The notes: generated from the letters alone by a model not told the origin. 64,000 bases of DNA from an uncultured Ruminiclostridium sp. (GCA_947594425.1 CANQED010000001.1:277920-341919), one strand, 5' to 3'. Shown: positions 8,255-17,145, numbered from the stretch's first letter. Numbers and translations are program-made.

Positions 8255-10234
8255 ATGAAGTTTAAAAAGATTTTCACGGGACTTATATCCCTCGCGGCGA
8301 CGCTGATTGCGGTTTGCGCGATAAGCATTTGCGCCGGAGCGGAGACGAGCGGGGATTATGAGTATAGCGTGCTCAGCGACGGGACGGTGGAGATAACCGG
8401 TTATACCGGCAGCGCGACCGATTTGACAATCCCCTCAACTTTAGGCGGGAAAAAGGTGACGACAATTGGAGTTTATTCTTTTTCCTCTTGTTCAAGCCTT
8501 ACCTCAGTAACCATACCCAACACTGTTACGAGCATATATGATTGTGCTTTTTTTGATTGCTCAAGCCTTACCTCAATCAATATTCCCGACAGCGTGACAA
8601 GTATAGCCGGCGCCGCATTTTCCTCCACTCCTTTTCTCAATAATCAGACCACTACCGTAAAATATGCGGGAAAGTGGGCGGTCGCATGCGATAGAAACGC
8701 CACTATAGTATCCATAAAAAGCGGTACGGTAGGAATAGCGGATTACACTTTTTATTTAAATTCAAATCTTACTTCGGTAGACATACCTAAAGGAGTGAAA
8801 TATATAGGACATTGTGCCTTTTTTGGCTGCAATATAAGTTCTGTTAAAATTCCCGACGGTGTGACAAGTATTGGAATATGTGCTTTTTCTTATTGCAGTA
8901 AACTTTCTTCGGTGACTTTACCCGACAGTATTACAAAAATAGGCGAAGACGCTTTTATATATACTCCCTTACTCGATAACCAGACATCCGCCGTAAAGTA
9001 TGTGGGAAAATGGGCGGTTTACTGTGAGGGCAAAAAAGAAAGGCAACAAGGAAAAAGTTTAGGCATTTACTCAGCGGCGACCTACATCGATAACGATCAT
9101 TTAAACGTAACTATTAAAGACGGTACTGTGGGTATTTCGGATAATGCATTTTATCATTGTGAAAATGTATTATCTATGTTATTGCCTGCCGGAATAAGAT
9201 ATATAGGTAATGCAGCATTTTCTTGTTGCACAAGCCTTACCTCAATAACTATTCCGGACAGTGTGACGAGTATAGGATCGCAAGCTTTTAGGGATTGTTC
9301 GAGCCTTAAAGACGTCTACTACATAGGTTCAAAATCCCAATGGGACAAAATTTCTATCGGCACATATAATGAATCTTTGCTGGGCGCTAATATACATTAT
9401 CTTAACCTCGGCATATCCGGTCTCAACCTCAAAGGTCGTTCCGGCGACGCTCTCCGCATATCGTGGACAAAGAACGCCGGTGCGGACGGTTACATTATCG
9501 AGCGCAAAGACGGCTCGCAGTGGGTACGCGTCGCTAAGATAACCAAGAACTCAACCACCGAGTACCGTATTGATAAGCTAAAGGCGGGAACGGCGTATAA
9601 TTTCCGCGTTAAAGCCTATAAAATGGACGGCAAGACAGCCCTCTACAGCGGCTACACCACTATCTCCGCGCGCACTAACCCGAGCACGGTAAGTGGGCTT
9701 AAGCTAAAGGGTCGTGCCGCCGACGCTCTGCGCCTCGCATGGACTAAGAACACCAGTGCCGACGGTTACATTATCGAGCGCAAAGACGGCTCGCAGTGGG
9801 TACGCGTCGCTAAGATAACCAAGAACTCAACCACCGAGTACCGTATTGATAAGCTCAAGGCGGGCACAGCGTACAACTTCCGCATACGCGCCTACAAGAT
9901 GAGCGGCAAGACCGCGCTGTACAGCGCCTACAAGACCATATCTGCGACCACCAACCCCTCCGTTGTCAGCGGACTTAAGCTTAAAGCCGCTAATTCTAAC
10001 GCTGTTAGACTGGCGTGGGAGGAGGACATCTCCGCCGACGGTTATATAATAGAGCAAAAGGTCGACGGCGAATGGACGCGCGTAGGCAAGATAACCAAAA
10101 ATTCAACCGTTGAATTTAGAAAATCGGGCTTAAATAGCAAGACCTCGTACTTGTTCAGAGTAAAGGCATACAAGACGGTCGGCAAGACCGCTTTGTACAG
10201 CGCAACAAAAACGATAACGGTAAAGACAAAATAA
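8255..10234 (+). CDS. Secreted BspA-type leucine-rich-repeat protein with three Fn3 domains
   Basis: 659 residues from the ATG at 8255 (ACGGAGG upstream); the longer frame from 8162 has no ribosome site. A signal peptide ends near AGA/ETSG. Residues about 35-385 are LRR_5/BspA-type repeats of roughly 23 residues with the core LTSVTIPNTVTSI and variants, interrupted twice by a longer loop containing VKYAGKWAV. Three Fn3 domains follow (about 387-659), the first two nearly identical in DNA to those of the GH5 protein at 4254. BspA-like proteins are typically adhesins or polysaccharide-binding surface proteins; the partner here is unknown. There is no anchor motif, so the Fn3 tail may mediate attachment. 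Confidence 0.85.
   Translation: MKFKKIFTGLISLAATLIAVCAISICAGAETSGDYEYSVLSDGTVEITGYTGSATDLTIPSTLGGKKVTTIGVYSFSSCSSLTSVTIPNTVTSIYDCAFFDCSSLTSINIPDSVTSIAGAAFSSTPFLNNQTTTVKYAGKWAVACDRNATIVSIKSGTVGIADYTFYLNSNLTSVDIPKGVKYIGHCAFFGCNISSVKIPDGVTSIGICAFSYCSKLSSVTLPDSITKIGEDAFIYTPLLDNQTSAVKYVGKWAVYCEGKKERQQGKSLGIYSAATYIDNDHLNVTIKDGTVGISDNAFYHCENVLSMLLPAGIRYIGNAAFSCCTSLTSITIPDSVTSIGSQAFRDCSSLKDVYYIGSKSQWDKISIGTYNESLLGANIHYLNLGISGLNLKGRSGDALRISWTKNAGADGYIIERKDGSQWVRVAKITKNSTTEYRIDKLKAGTAYNFRVKAYKMDGKTALYSGYTTISARTNPSTVSGLKLKGRAADALRLAWTKNTSADGYIIERKDGSQWVRVAKITKNSTTEYRIDKLKAGTAYNFRIRAYKMSGKTALYSAYKTISATTNPSVVSGLKLKAANSNAVRLAWEEDISADGYIIEQKVDGEWTRVGKITKNSTVEFRKSGLNSKTSYLFRVKAYKTVGKTALYSATKTITVKTK
9415..10231 (+). 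repeat. Three tandem Fn3-encoding repeats shared with the GH5 gene
   Basis: The marker GGCTCGCAGTGGGT occurs at 9512 and 9788 (276 bp apart), as in the GH5 gene. Long blocks match 6403-6830 almost base for base; the last unit is divergent in both genes. Confidence 0.85.
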
Positions 10235-10253
10235 AACAAAAGGTTAATACATC

Positions 10254-10289
10254 AAACCGTGGGCTAAAATCAGTCCACGGTTTATTTTT
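10254..10289 (+). terminator. Intrinsic terminator after the LRR gene
   Basis: AAACCGTGG ... CCACGGTTT then ATTTTT, near-identical to the GH5 gene terminator at 7248. Confidence 0.8.
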
Positions 10290-10304
10290 CGTAGTATAGA
10301 ACGT

Positions 10305-10405
10305 AATATAAGGCGCAGCGCCTTAGGATTTTCCCCACCAAAAAGTATAAATTAAAAATTTTTGAAGGGGGTCAGGGGGGACTTTTTATAAAAAGTTCCC
10401 CCCTG
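10305..10405. repeat. Composite dispersed non-coding element
   Basis: Two parts: the palindrome AAGGCGCAGCGCCTT (10310-10324) with a TTTTCCCCACC flank, the reverse complement of the 4140-4170 copy; then a 33-bp near-perfect inverted repeat (10373-10405) with arms CAGGGGGGACTTTTT and AAAAAGTTCCCCCCTG. Such intergenic palindromes are common in clostridial genomes; a mobility mechanism is not visible. Confidence 0.55.
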
Positions 10406-10416
10406 AAAAAACTATA

Positions 10417-10445
10417 TTGACAACTAATCAAACCCGCTGTATAAT
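10417..10445 (+). promoter_or_regulatory. Consensus sigma-A promoter of the GH95 gene
   Basis: TTGACA (10417-10422), 17-bp spacer, TATAAT (10440-10445): a perfect consensus. Confidence 0.85.
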
Positions 10446-10478
10446 AAGAATACCGATTTTGTGCGAAAGGAAACAGCT

Positions 10479-12797
10479 ATGACTAATACGATATGGTTTA
10501 CTAAGCCGGGCGAGCTCGACAAGTGGGAGCGGCAGTGCCAGCCGATAGGAAACGGCTATATGGGCGCGAGCTTTTTCGGCGGGATAAATAAAGAGCGGGT
10601 CGTGCTAAACGAAAAGACCCTATGGGCGGGAGGTCCGTCCGACGCCCGACCCGACTATAACTACGGCATAACGGGCGACCGCGCCGAATACACTAAGTGC
10701 GTGCAGGAGCTGCTTTATCGCGGCGAGTATGACGAGGCTGTAAAGCTGCTGCCCTATCTCACGGGCGCGGCGGACGGCTTTGGCGCATATCAGCTGCTGT
10801 GCGACCTTATGCTTACTTTTTCTAATATAAACCCCGACAACGTCAGCGGCTACTCGCGCACTCTCGATATGGACAACTCGCTTTTCGGGGTAAAATTTGC
10901 CTACGAGGGAGCAATCCACGAGCGGCAAGCGTTTGCAAGCTATCCCGATAACGTTATCGCTATAAGGATAAAAAGCGACAAGCCCCGCCGCGTCTGCGTT
11001 ATGCTTTCTCTCGATAAGCTGCAAAACGGCACAGTTACTTCGATTGACGACGTTCTCACCTACTCCGGCACGCTGAGCGATAACGGACTGAGATACTGCG
11101 CTAAGTTCAAGGTGATACCGAGTGGCGGCGAGCTTATCTCGGCGGCGGGACGCGTTATGGCGGAGCACGCCGACGAGGTAGTCATCCTTATCAGCGCGGC
11201 GACCGATTACAGCGACAAATTTCCCATATTCAGAAGCGGCATAGACCCCGCCGTATTGGTCGACGAGAGGATAACCTCCGCCGCAAAAAAGGGCTGGGAC
11301 GAGCTGTACGCCGCGCACCTTGCGGACTATAAGGCATTATTTGACCGAGCCGTGGTAAACATCGGAAAAACGGCGGATATCACCCCGCCCACGGACGTTT
11401 TGCTGAATTCTTATAAAAAGGGCGATAATGAAGAATACGCCCGCACCCTCGAAAATCTATATTTCGCTTTCGGAAGATATATGCTGATATCCTCGTCAAG
11501 AGAGGGCTCTTTGCCCGCTAATCTTCAAGGCGTGTGGAATGAAAGCAACCAGCCCCCGTGGTGCTGCGACTATCATATAAACGTCAACCTGCAAATGAAC
11601 TACTGGGGCGCGTATAATACAAATCTCGCCGAGACGGTATACCCTTTGGTAGAATTTATCGACAGCCTGCGCCCGTCGGGGAGGCTGTCTGCGGCGGCAT
11701 ACTACGGTATAATCTCCGACAGCGAGCACCCCGAAAACGGGTGGTGCGCGCACACGCAGTCCTCGCCGTTCGGCTGGACGGCTCCGGGGTGGGATTTTTA
11801 CTGGGGGTGGTCTACCGCCGCCGTCGCATGGCTTATGCAAAATCTGTACGAGTACTACGAATTTACCCGCGACAAGGAATACTTTAAAGAAAAAATATAT
11901 CCGATAATGCGCGAGAGCGCGAAATTCTACACGCAGTGGCTGATTTTCGACGACAAGCAGCAAAGGCTTGTCTCCTCGCCGACCTATTCCCCCGAGCACG
12001 GTCCCGTCACTGTCGGCAACACCTACGAGCAAAGCCTGATAGAGCAGTTTTATAAGGATTTTGTCACCGCGTCGGAGGAGCTCGGGCTTGATAATGCGCT
12101 CAGAGAAAAGGTGCGTGAGCAAATATCGCAGTTAAAGCCCTACGCTGTCGGCAAGACGGGGCTCCTTAAAGAGTGGTGGGAGGAGGACGACGAGGGCTTT
12201 GACCGCTCTAAGGTACAGCCGCACCACCGCCACGTCTCGCACCTTATGGGACTTTACCCCGGTAAGGCGATAAACACCCCCGAGCTTATCGCGGCGGCGA
12301 AAAATACGCTAAACGACCGCGGCGACGAGTCGACGGGCTGGGCGAGAGCCTACAAGCTAAACCTTTGGGCAAGGCTAAAGGACGGCGAGAGGGCGTATTC
12401 GCTGCTGCACGGGCTAATTAAGGACTGCACATACGATAACCTCTTCGACTTTCACCCGCCGTTTCAGCTCGACGGCAATTTCGGCGGCAGCGCGGGCATA
12501 GCCGAAATGCTGATACAAAGCCACGCAGGGTATATCGACCCGCTACCCTGTATCCCGCAAAAATGGAGCGGCGGCAATTTTAAGGGCTTATGCGCGCGCG
12601 GCGGCTTTGTTATCGATATAGAATGGGAAGATATGCGCCCGCGCAGTATAACCGTACTCTCTACATCGGGCGGCGTCTGCCGAATAAAGACCGACCTTAG
12701 GGATATATCCTGTGAGAAAGGCGCGGTAGATTATACCGCAGATAACGGCATTGTAAGCTTTACTACCCAAAAGGGCGAGCGGTATATTATAAATTAG
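10479..12797 (+). CDS. GH95 family alpha-L-fucosidase (cytoplasmic)
   Basis: 772 residues from the ATG at 10479 with AAAGGA upstream; the in-frame GTG at 10461 is less likely. The opening WFTKPGELDKWERQCQPIGN followed by NGYMGASFFGG and LNEKTLWAGGP is characteristic of glycoside hydrolase family 95. The alpha-barrel core with LQGVWNE, NVNLQMNYW and the C-terminal LDGNFGGSAGIAEML is intact. GH95 enzymes invert alpha-1,2-L-fucosidic (or alpha-L-galactosidic) linkages. There is no signal peptide, so it should act on imported oligosaccharides and would feed fucose to the fucI operon at 24.6-29 kb. It is transcribed alone from a perfect promoter. The exact linkage cannot be read from sequence. Confidence 0.88.
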   Translation: MTNTIWFTKPGELDKWERQCQPIGNGYMGASFFGGINKERVVLNEKTLWAGGPSDARPDYNYGITGDRAEYTKCVQELLYRGEYDEAVKLLPYLTGAADGFGAYQLLCDLMLTFSNINPDNVSGYSRTLDMDNSLFGVKFAYEGAIHERQAFASYPDNVIAIRIKSDKPRRVCVMLSLDKLQNGTVTSIDDVLTYSGTLSDNGLRYCAKFKVIPSGGELISAAGRVMAEHADEVVILISAATDYSDKFPIFRSGIDPAVLVDERITSAAKKGWDELYAAHLADYKALFDRAVVNIGKTADITPPTDVLLNSYKKGDNEEYARTLENLYFAFGRYMLISSSREGSLPANLQGVWNESNQPPWCCDYHINVNLQMNYWGAYNTNLAETVYPLVEFIDSLRPSGRLSAAAYYGIISDSEHPENGWCAHTQSSPFGWTAPGWDFYWGWSTAAVAWLMQNLYEYYEFTRDKEYFKEKIYPIMRESAKFYTQWLIFDDKQQRLVSSPTYSPEHGPVTVGNTYEQSLIEQFYKDFVTASEELGLDNALREKVREQISQLKPYAVGKTGLLKEWWEEDDEGFDRSKVQPHHRHVSHLMGLYPGKAINTPELIAAAKNTLNDRGDESTGWARAYKLNLWARLKDGERAYSLLHGLIKDCTYDNLFDFHPPFQLDGNFGGSAGIAEMLIQSHAGYIDPLPCIPQKWSGGNFKGLCARGGFVIDIEWEDMRPRSITVLSTSGGVCRIKTDLRDISCEKGAVDYTADNGIVSFTTQKGERYIIN

Positions 12798-12808
12798 CTT
12801 ATCATTGT

Positions 12809-12845
12809 GCATAAAAAATACAGCGTATTGACGGATTTTTTATGC
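12809..12845. terminator. A/T-rich inverted repeat after GH95 (possible terminator)
   Basis: GCATAAAAAAT ... ATTTTTTATGC, 11-bp arms and a 15-base spacer, 12 bases after the stop. The stem has few G-C pairs, so it could also be a protein-binding site. Confidence 0.4.
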
Positions 12846-12891
12846 AATATGTTATAAAAATCGTTTTTCTGCCAAAAATTAAAAAAAAGAC

Positions 12892-12920
12892 TTGCATTTC
12901 CGCGCAAATTCTGTTAAAAT
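12892..12920 (+). promoter_or_regulatory. Probable promoter of rpmB
   Basis: TTGCAT (12892-12897), 17-bp spacer, TAAAAT (12915-12920), giving a leader of about 75 bases. Confidence 0.6.
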
Positions 12921-13001
12921 AATTAGTGCTATGCGAAATCGCAAATTACAGCATAATTGATAATTTGTATATAAATGCAAGTTTAAGGAGGTGCTTTCCA
13001 C

Positions 13002-13190
13002 ATGGCAAAATGCGAGATCTGCGGAAAGGGCGTCAGCTTCGGCATTAAGGTATCACACTCACACAGGCGTTCTAACAGGACCTTCAAGCCTAACGTAAAA
13101 AAGGTAAAGGCTATAGTAAACGGTACTCCTTGCAGAGTATATGCCTGCACCCGCTGCCTGCGTTCGGGCAAGGTTCAGCGTGCCGACTGA
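13002..13190 (+). CDS. rpmB: 50S ribosomal protein L28
   Basis: 62 residues, the usual length for bacterial L28. The start follows AAGGAGGTG. MAKCEICGKGVSFG at the N-terminus and a distal CTRCLRSGK give the four cysteines of the zinc-binding C+ form; KVSHSHRRSNRTFKPNVKKV is the conserved rRNA-contacting segment. It is a component of the large ribosomal subunit near the E site. It is transcribed alone with its own promoter and terminator. Confidence 0.95.
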   Translation: MAKCEICGKGVSFGIKVSHSHRRSNRTFKPNVKKVKAIVNGTPCRVYACTRCLRSGKVQRAD

Positions 13191-13211
13191 TGACCGCACA
13201 AGTAAAGCGTT

Positions 13212-13241
13212 AAAAACCGTTGGCGTCGCCTTCGGTTTTTT
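13212..13241 (+). terminator. Intrinsic terminator of rpmB
   Basis: AAAAACCG, an inner GGCG-T-CGCC stem, then CGG and a TTTTTT run, 22 bases after the stop. Confidence 0.8.
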
Positions 13242-13342
13242 GCTTATTTGCGCAAATTTTTTATCGAAATGTCATATTTTCAGCGTTAAGCGGTATTATT
13301 TTTCGCAATTTGCATAAATTTTGCAAGATGTCAAAAAAATAC

Positions 13343-13371
13343 TTGCAAAAATCCGCTTAGCGTACTATAAT
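13343..13371 (+). promoter_or_regulatory. Sigma-A promoter of the aminotransferase gene
   Basis: TTGCAA (13343-13348), 17-bp spacer, TATAAT (13366-13371). Confidence 0.7.
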
Positions 13372-13399
13372 ATATTTTAGAGAAACGGGGGACGACAAA

Positions 13400-14656
13400 A
13401 TGGATAATAACGAACTGCTCGCACTTAAAGAGCAAACGGAACAAAAATACGCCGAGCTTTGCGCTAAGGGGCTAAAGCTCGATATGTCGCGCGGAAAGCC
13501 TAATTCCGATCAGCTCGACCTTTCGATAGAGATGCTGACGCACTGTCTCGACGGCGAGTGCGTATCCAAGAACGGCACCGACTGCCGCAATTACGGCGTT
13601 CTTGACGGCATAGACGAGGCGAAAGAGCTTTGTATGCCTATGCTCGGAGTTAGCAAGGACGAAATAATCATCGGCGGCAACTCCTCTCTTCAGATGATGT
13701 ATGACACAATAGCGCGGGCTATGCTGCTCGGAGTGCTCGGCGGCGATAAGCCTTGGAGCAGAAACGAAAAAGTAAAGTTCCTCTGCCCCGCCCCCGGCTA
13801 CGACCGCCATTTTGCAATATGCGAAAGTATGGGGATAGAGATGATAACCGTCCCCTATAAGTCGGACGGACCCGATATGGACATGATAGAGAGTCTTATC
13901 GCCGAGGACGAGGAGATAAAGGGCATTTGGTGCGTGCCTATGTACTCTAACCCCGAGGGCATCACCTACAGCGACGAGGTAGTAAGGCGCTTTGCAAACC
14001 TCTCGCCTAAGGCTAACGACTTCAGGATATTCTGGGATAACGCCTACTGCGTGCACCACCTCACCGACACCCCCGACAAGCTGCTCAATCTGCTCGACGA
14101 GGCGAAAAAGACCGGCAAGCAGGATATGGTGTTTATGTTCACATCCACCTCTAAAATATCATTCCCCGGCGGAGGGCTTGCGGTGATAGGCGCGAGCGCC
14201 GCTAATATAGCGTACATAAAGAGTCAGATGGCGTATCAGACCATCGGCTACGACAAGCTTAATCAGCTGCGCCACGCGAGATTTTTCAAGAATTTTGACG
14301 GTATCTGCGAGCATATGAAAAAGCACCGCGCAATAATCGAGCCAAAATTTAAGGCGGTGCTCGATACGCTCGACAGGGAGATAGCTCCCCTCGGCTTCGG
14401 CACTTGGCACAAGCCCAACGGCGGCTACTTTATCTCGTTTAACGGGCTTAAAGGCACCGCAAAGAGGACCGTACAGCTGTGCAAGCAGGCGGGCGTTGTA
14501 CTTACGGGCGCGGGCGCTACTTTCCCCTACGGGATAGACCCCGAGGATAAGAATATCCGTATCGCCCCCACCTACCCCACCGTAGACGAGCTCAACGCGG
14601 CTATGGAGGTCTTTGTCACCGCGGTAAAGCTTGCCGCTATAGAAACACTTATATAA
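13400..14656 (+). CDS. PLP-dependent aminotransferase, AspT/Aminotran_MocR type (aspartate aminotransferase)
   Basis: 418 residues. LKLDMSRGKPNSDQLDLS near the N-terminus and CPAPGYDRHFAI (129-140) mark the fold-type I family called Aminotran_MocR, which includes the aspartate aminotransferases of corynebacteria. Lys252 in STSKISFPGGG is the expected pyridoxal-phosphate lysine; DNAYCVHH (213-220) carries the PLP-contacting Asp and Tyr. The likely reaction is aspartate + 2-oxoglutarate to oxaloacetate + glutamate in the cytoplasm; the substrate is inferred from family. It is monocistronic, with a promoter at 13343 and a strong terminator shared with the convergent efflux operon. Confidence 0.82.
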   Translation: MDNNELLALKEQTEQKYAELCAKGLKLDMSRGKPNSDQLDLSIEMLTHCLDGECVSKNGTDCRNYGVLDGIDEAKELCMPMLGVSKDEIIIGGNSSLQMMYDTIARAMLLGVLGGDKPWSRNEKVKFLCPAPGYDRHFAICESMGIEMITVPYKSDGPDMDMIESLIAEDEEIKGIWCVPMYSNPEGITYSDEVVRRFANLSPKANDFRIFWDNAYCVHHLTDTPDKLLNLLDEAKKTGKQDMVFMFTSTSKISFPGGGLAVIGASAANIAYIKSQMAYQTIGYDKLNQLRHARFFKNFDGICEHMKKHRAIIEPKFKAVLDTLDREIAPLGFGTWHKPNGGYFISFNGLKGTAKRTVQLCKQAGVVLTGAGATFPYGIDPEDKNIRIAPTYPTVDELNAAMEVFVTAVKLAAIETLI

Positions 14657-14686
14657 AAGACAACTACTTAAGGAGTTATTATATAG

Positions 14687-14728
14687 CTCGCCCCGCGGCA
14701 TTTGCTTGTCGCGGGGCGAGGTGTTTTT
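14687..14728. terminator. Terminator between convergent genes
   Basis: CTCGCCCCGCG ... CGCGGGGCGAG then GTGTTTTT; 11-bp G+C-rich arms. It serves the aminotransferase and probably also the minus-strand permease that ends at 14727. Confidence 0.85.
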
Positions 14729-15878
14729 ACATTCTAAGCGCGTCTATCGGCTTTAGCCGCGCCGCCTTATACGCGGGATAGCTGCCCGACAGCATACCGA
14801 TAACCGCCGACGCCGCGACAGCGGTCAGCAGCACGCGCGGCTCCCACGCAAACGGCTCACCCAAAAGCACGCACCCGACATACACCGCTAATGTCCCCGC
14901 ACACGCCCCGATAACGCTGCCTATAACGGTAAGCAGTGTGCTCTCCGCCAAAAAGCCCGCCACTATGCGGGTATTTTTTGCGCCGAGAGCCTTTTTTATG
15001 CCTATCTCCCGCCGCCGCTCGTTTACCGATACGAGCATGGCGTTCATAACAGACAGCCCCGATACTATCAGCGATATCCCCGCGATAAGCGAAAGCGCCG
15101 AGGTCACCGCCGAGAGTATGCCGTCAAGCTGCTGTTTTTGGCTGAGCAGGTCGTTTACCTCTATCCCGCTCATACGGCGATCCATACACTCCTGCACAAG
15201 ACTGACTGTATCGGTGCCGCCGCCGTCCAGCCTCAGCGCTATCGTGTCATAACCCGAGGTACGGCACAGCTGCTGCACCGTAGTGTACGGCAGATAGACA
15301 AAATACGGCAGCATATCGTTTATTGCGCTTTGCACCGCGCTTAGCCCCGAGGTCACCACCCCCGCTATCGTAAAGCTCTGCACCTTTCCGCCGATATTTA
15401 TATCCATAGTCTTGCCGACGATATTAGTCCTGCCGTAGGTCTGCAATGCTATCTCCTTATCCACCGCGCAGACCCGCGCGCCCTCGGCTATGTCGGCGCT
15501 GTTTATAAGCCTGCCGTGCAATGCCCTGAGGGAGATAATATCCTCGGCGTTGCGGCTTACGCCCCACGCTATGCAGTTTACGCTCTGCTGGGGCAAGGTG
15601 CACTGCGTCACCGCCGAGGTCAGCGGCATAGCGTCCGCGATACCCTCGACGGCGAGCAACGCCTTTACATCATCGTCGGATAATGCGGCGCTGCCGTCCT
15701 CGGTCTGGACAAGCACCGAATTTATCCCCATATCGTCAAGGCTCTCGGTGATGACGTTTGAACCTATCGCGCCTATCGCGGAAATGACCGCCACCGCGAA
15801 AATTCCGACCGCTATCGAGCAGATAGTAAGCATCGCCCTGCCCTTATCGGTAAATATCCCTGCCAAAAAGCGGATCAT
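14727..15878 (-). CDS. ABC transporter permease, MacB/FtsX type
   Basis: 383 residues with the MacB topology: one membrane helix near the N-terminus (about 15-40), a large extracytoplasmic domain (about 45-255) and three helices at the C-terminus containing VNERRREIGIKKALGA, the conserved coupling segment, and ending KPIDALRM. It overlaps the adaptor gene by one base (TAATG), so the two are translationally coupled. With the ATPase at 17126 it should form a tripartite exporter for peptides, lipids or antimicrobials; the substrate is unknown. Confidence 0.85.
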   Translation of the reverse strand: MIRFLAGIFTDKGRAMLTICSIAVGIFAVAVISAIGAIGSNVITESLDDMGINSVLVQTEDGSAALSDDDVKALLAVEGIADAMPLTSAVTQCTLPQQSVNCIAWGVSRNAEDIISLRALHGRLINSADIAEGARVCAVDKEIALQTYGRTNIVGKTMDINIGGKVQSFTIAGVVTSGLSAVQSAINDMLPYFVYLPYTTVQQLCRTSGYDTIALRLDGGGTDTVSLVQECMDRRMSGIEVNDLLSQKQQLDGILSAVTSALSLIAGISLIVSGLSVMNAMLVSVNERRREIGIKKALGAKNTRIVAGFLAESTLLTVIGSVIGACAGTLAVYVGCVLLGEPFAWEPRVLLTAVAASAVIGMLSGSYPAYKAARLKPIDALRM

Positions 15879-16846
15879 TATTCATCCTCCCTTGACACTA
15901 TCCCGTCGCGTATCACAAGGCAGTCCGCGCTTAGCTGCTCTGAGTGCATTATCACCTCGTCGGATATTCCCACTCCCGACACCTCGGCACAGCCCGACAG
16001 CTCAACGCCGGTGGTTATATCCCGCCGCTTTGCGCTGCCCGAGCTAAAAACATATACGTATTCTCCCTTGTCGTCCTGACAAATAGCGTCGTACGGCAGG
16101 GTCAGTATTTTCTGCTCGTAGCCCGTCTGAATTTTCCCCTCGGCGGAATATCCGCTGCGCAGATCACTGTCCGCGTCGTCCACCTTTATCCCTACGTCCA
16201 CAACCGAGTCAGCGGTGTCGTATTCTTTTCTCGCAAAGCCGCTTATCTCGCTGACGGTGCCGATATAGCTCTTATCCGCCGCCGTTATGACCACGCTCTG
16301 CCCTATGTCTACCTTTGATATGTCACGCTGAGATACGGCGGCGGTCATTTGCAGCTCGCTTTGCTCGCCTATGCTGACTATAGGCTCTCCCGCGGGGATA
16401 AGCGTGCCTTTTGCCCCGAGAGCGCACACCGTGCCCGATATGTCTGAAGTTATCTGCTCGGGTATGTCGTCTATCGTCATATCGCTCGGCGCAGCCGTGC
16501 CGTACAGCGCCTTAAGCTGCTGCACGGTGGCGCTCTTGTCAACGACGGCGGCTGTCTGACCCGCGTCGGCGTGCTTTCCGGTGCTGACCTTGTATTCCGA
16601 GATAACTACGGGGATATCACACACCACGCTGTGAGTGTCGGCGTACTCTATCACCCCCGAGCAGCTTACCGACGGGGTATAGCTTTTAATATCGGGGAAA
16701 ACCGTATTGACCCTCGGGACGCTGCCGCTGACCCAAGTAGGCAGGACAGCCGCAGTCCCCGCGCCGACCGCGATTATAAGCAGCAGCGCCGCCGACTTAA
16801 CCCATATGTCCTTTCCGACGGAAAAACTCTTTTTCATACCATACAT
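15878..16846 (-). CDS. Efflux adaptor (HlyD/MacA-like membrane fusion protein)
   Basis: 322 residues: a short cytoplasmic start, one membrane helix (about 17-37), then an extracytoplasmic part with a truncated biotinyl-lipoyl region (EYKVSTGKHADAGQTAAVV), a second half-motif around DISGTVCALGAKGTLIPAGE and beta-barrel segments. This is the pattern of RND/ABC adaptor proteins found with MacB-type permeases in Gram-positives. Start: ATG at 16846 or ATG at 16837; AAAGGA lies 4 or about 13 bases upstream, so the start is uncertain. It is encoded just upstream of the permease and opposite to the ATPase gene. Confidence 0.8.
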   Translation of the reverse strand: MYGMKKSFSVGKDIWVKSAALLLIIAVGAGTAAVLPTWVSGSVPRVNTVFPDIKSYTPSVSCSGVIEYADTHSVVCDIPVVISEYKVSTGKHADAGQTAAVVDKSATVQQLKALYGTAAPSDMTIDDIPEQITSDISGTVCALGAKGTLIPAGEPIVSIGEQSELQMTAAVSQRDISKVDIGQSVVITAADKSYIGTVSEISGFARKEYDTADSVVDVGIKVDDADSDLRSGYSAEGKIQTGYEQKILTLPYDAICQDDKGEYVYVFSSGSAKRRDITTGVELSGCAEVSGVGISDEVIMHSEQLSADCLVIRDGIVSREDE

Positions 16847-16885
16847 TCCTTTCCATTAGTGCCTCATTAGGTTTCCCATAAAAGC

Positions 16886-16914
16886 TTGGAATATACGGAA
16901 ATTTTATGTATATT
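16886..16914 (+). promoter_or_regulatory. Promoter of the small Cys protein / ABC ATPase operon
   Basis: TTGGAA (16886-16891), 17-bp spacer, TATATT (16909-16914). The -10 box lies inside the left arm of the inverted repeat 16904-16944. Confidence 0.55.
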
Positions 16915-16944
16915 CGCGCCCCAAAAACAGCATAATATACATAA
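16904..16944. promoter_or_regulatory. 11-bp inverted repeat between opposed efflux promoters (candidate operator)
   Basis: TTATGTATATT (16904-16914) and AATATACATAA (16934-16944), perfect arms with a 19-bp spacer. Each arm contains a TATATT that could serve as -10 for transcription towards the other arm, so a dimeric regulator bound here could control both the adaptor-permease and ATPase units. No regulator gene is adjacent. Confidence 0.5.
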
Positions 16945-16974
16945 GCTAAAATGCAGAAAAAAGAGGTGCAAGCG

Positions 16975-17145
16975 GTGAATATGATACTATGCAGCGAGCC
17001 GTGCAAACATCAACGCGACGGCTTTTGCGCGCTTAACGGCGAGGGCAGGATAACTAACGTTATCGGGAACGGGTGCAGATATTTTCAGCCGAAAAATATA
17101 ACGGACAACAAAAGGGCGGGTAAAAATGCTGATAGAAACAGTTAA
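16975..17145 (+). CDS. Small Cys-rich protein upstream of the ABC ATPase
   Basis: 56 residues from a GTG at 16975 (AGAGGTG upstream); a longer reading from the ATG at 16951 is possible. MNMILCSEPCKHQRDGFCAL and the later GCRYF supply four conserved cysteines. Similar short Cys-rich proteins are seen in Firmicutes, sometimes misannotated as hydroxymyristoyl-ACP dehydratase; no function is established. The gene overlaps the ATPase start by 20 bases and shares its promoter, so it may accompany the exporter. The cysteines could bind zinc or an iron-sulfur cluster (inference). Confidence 0.6.
   Translation: MNMILCSEPCKHQRDGFCALNGEGRITNVIGNGCRYFQPKNITDNKRAGKNADRNS

Noticed and set aside
10373..10405. 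Terminator for the LRR gene
   Set aside because: A clear terminator already lies at 10254-10289; this palindrome is better explained as part of a dispersed repeat.
12829..12859. Additional promoter TTGACG ... TATAAA before rpmB
   Set aside because: The spacing is 19 bp and the hexamers are weak; the box at 12892-12920 fits better.
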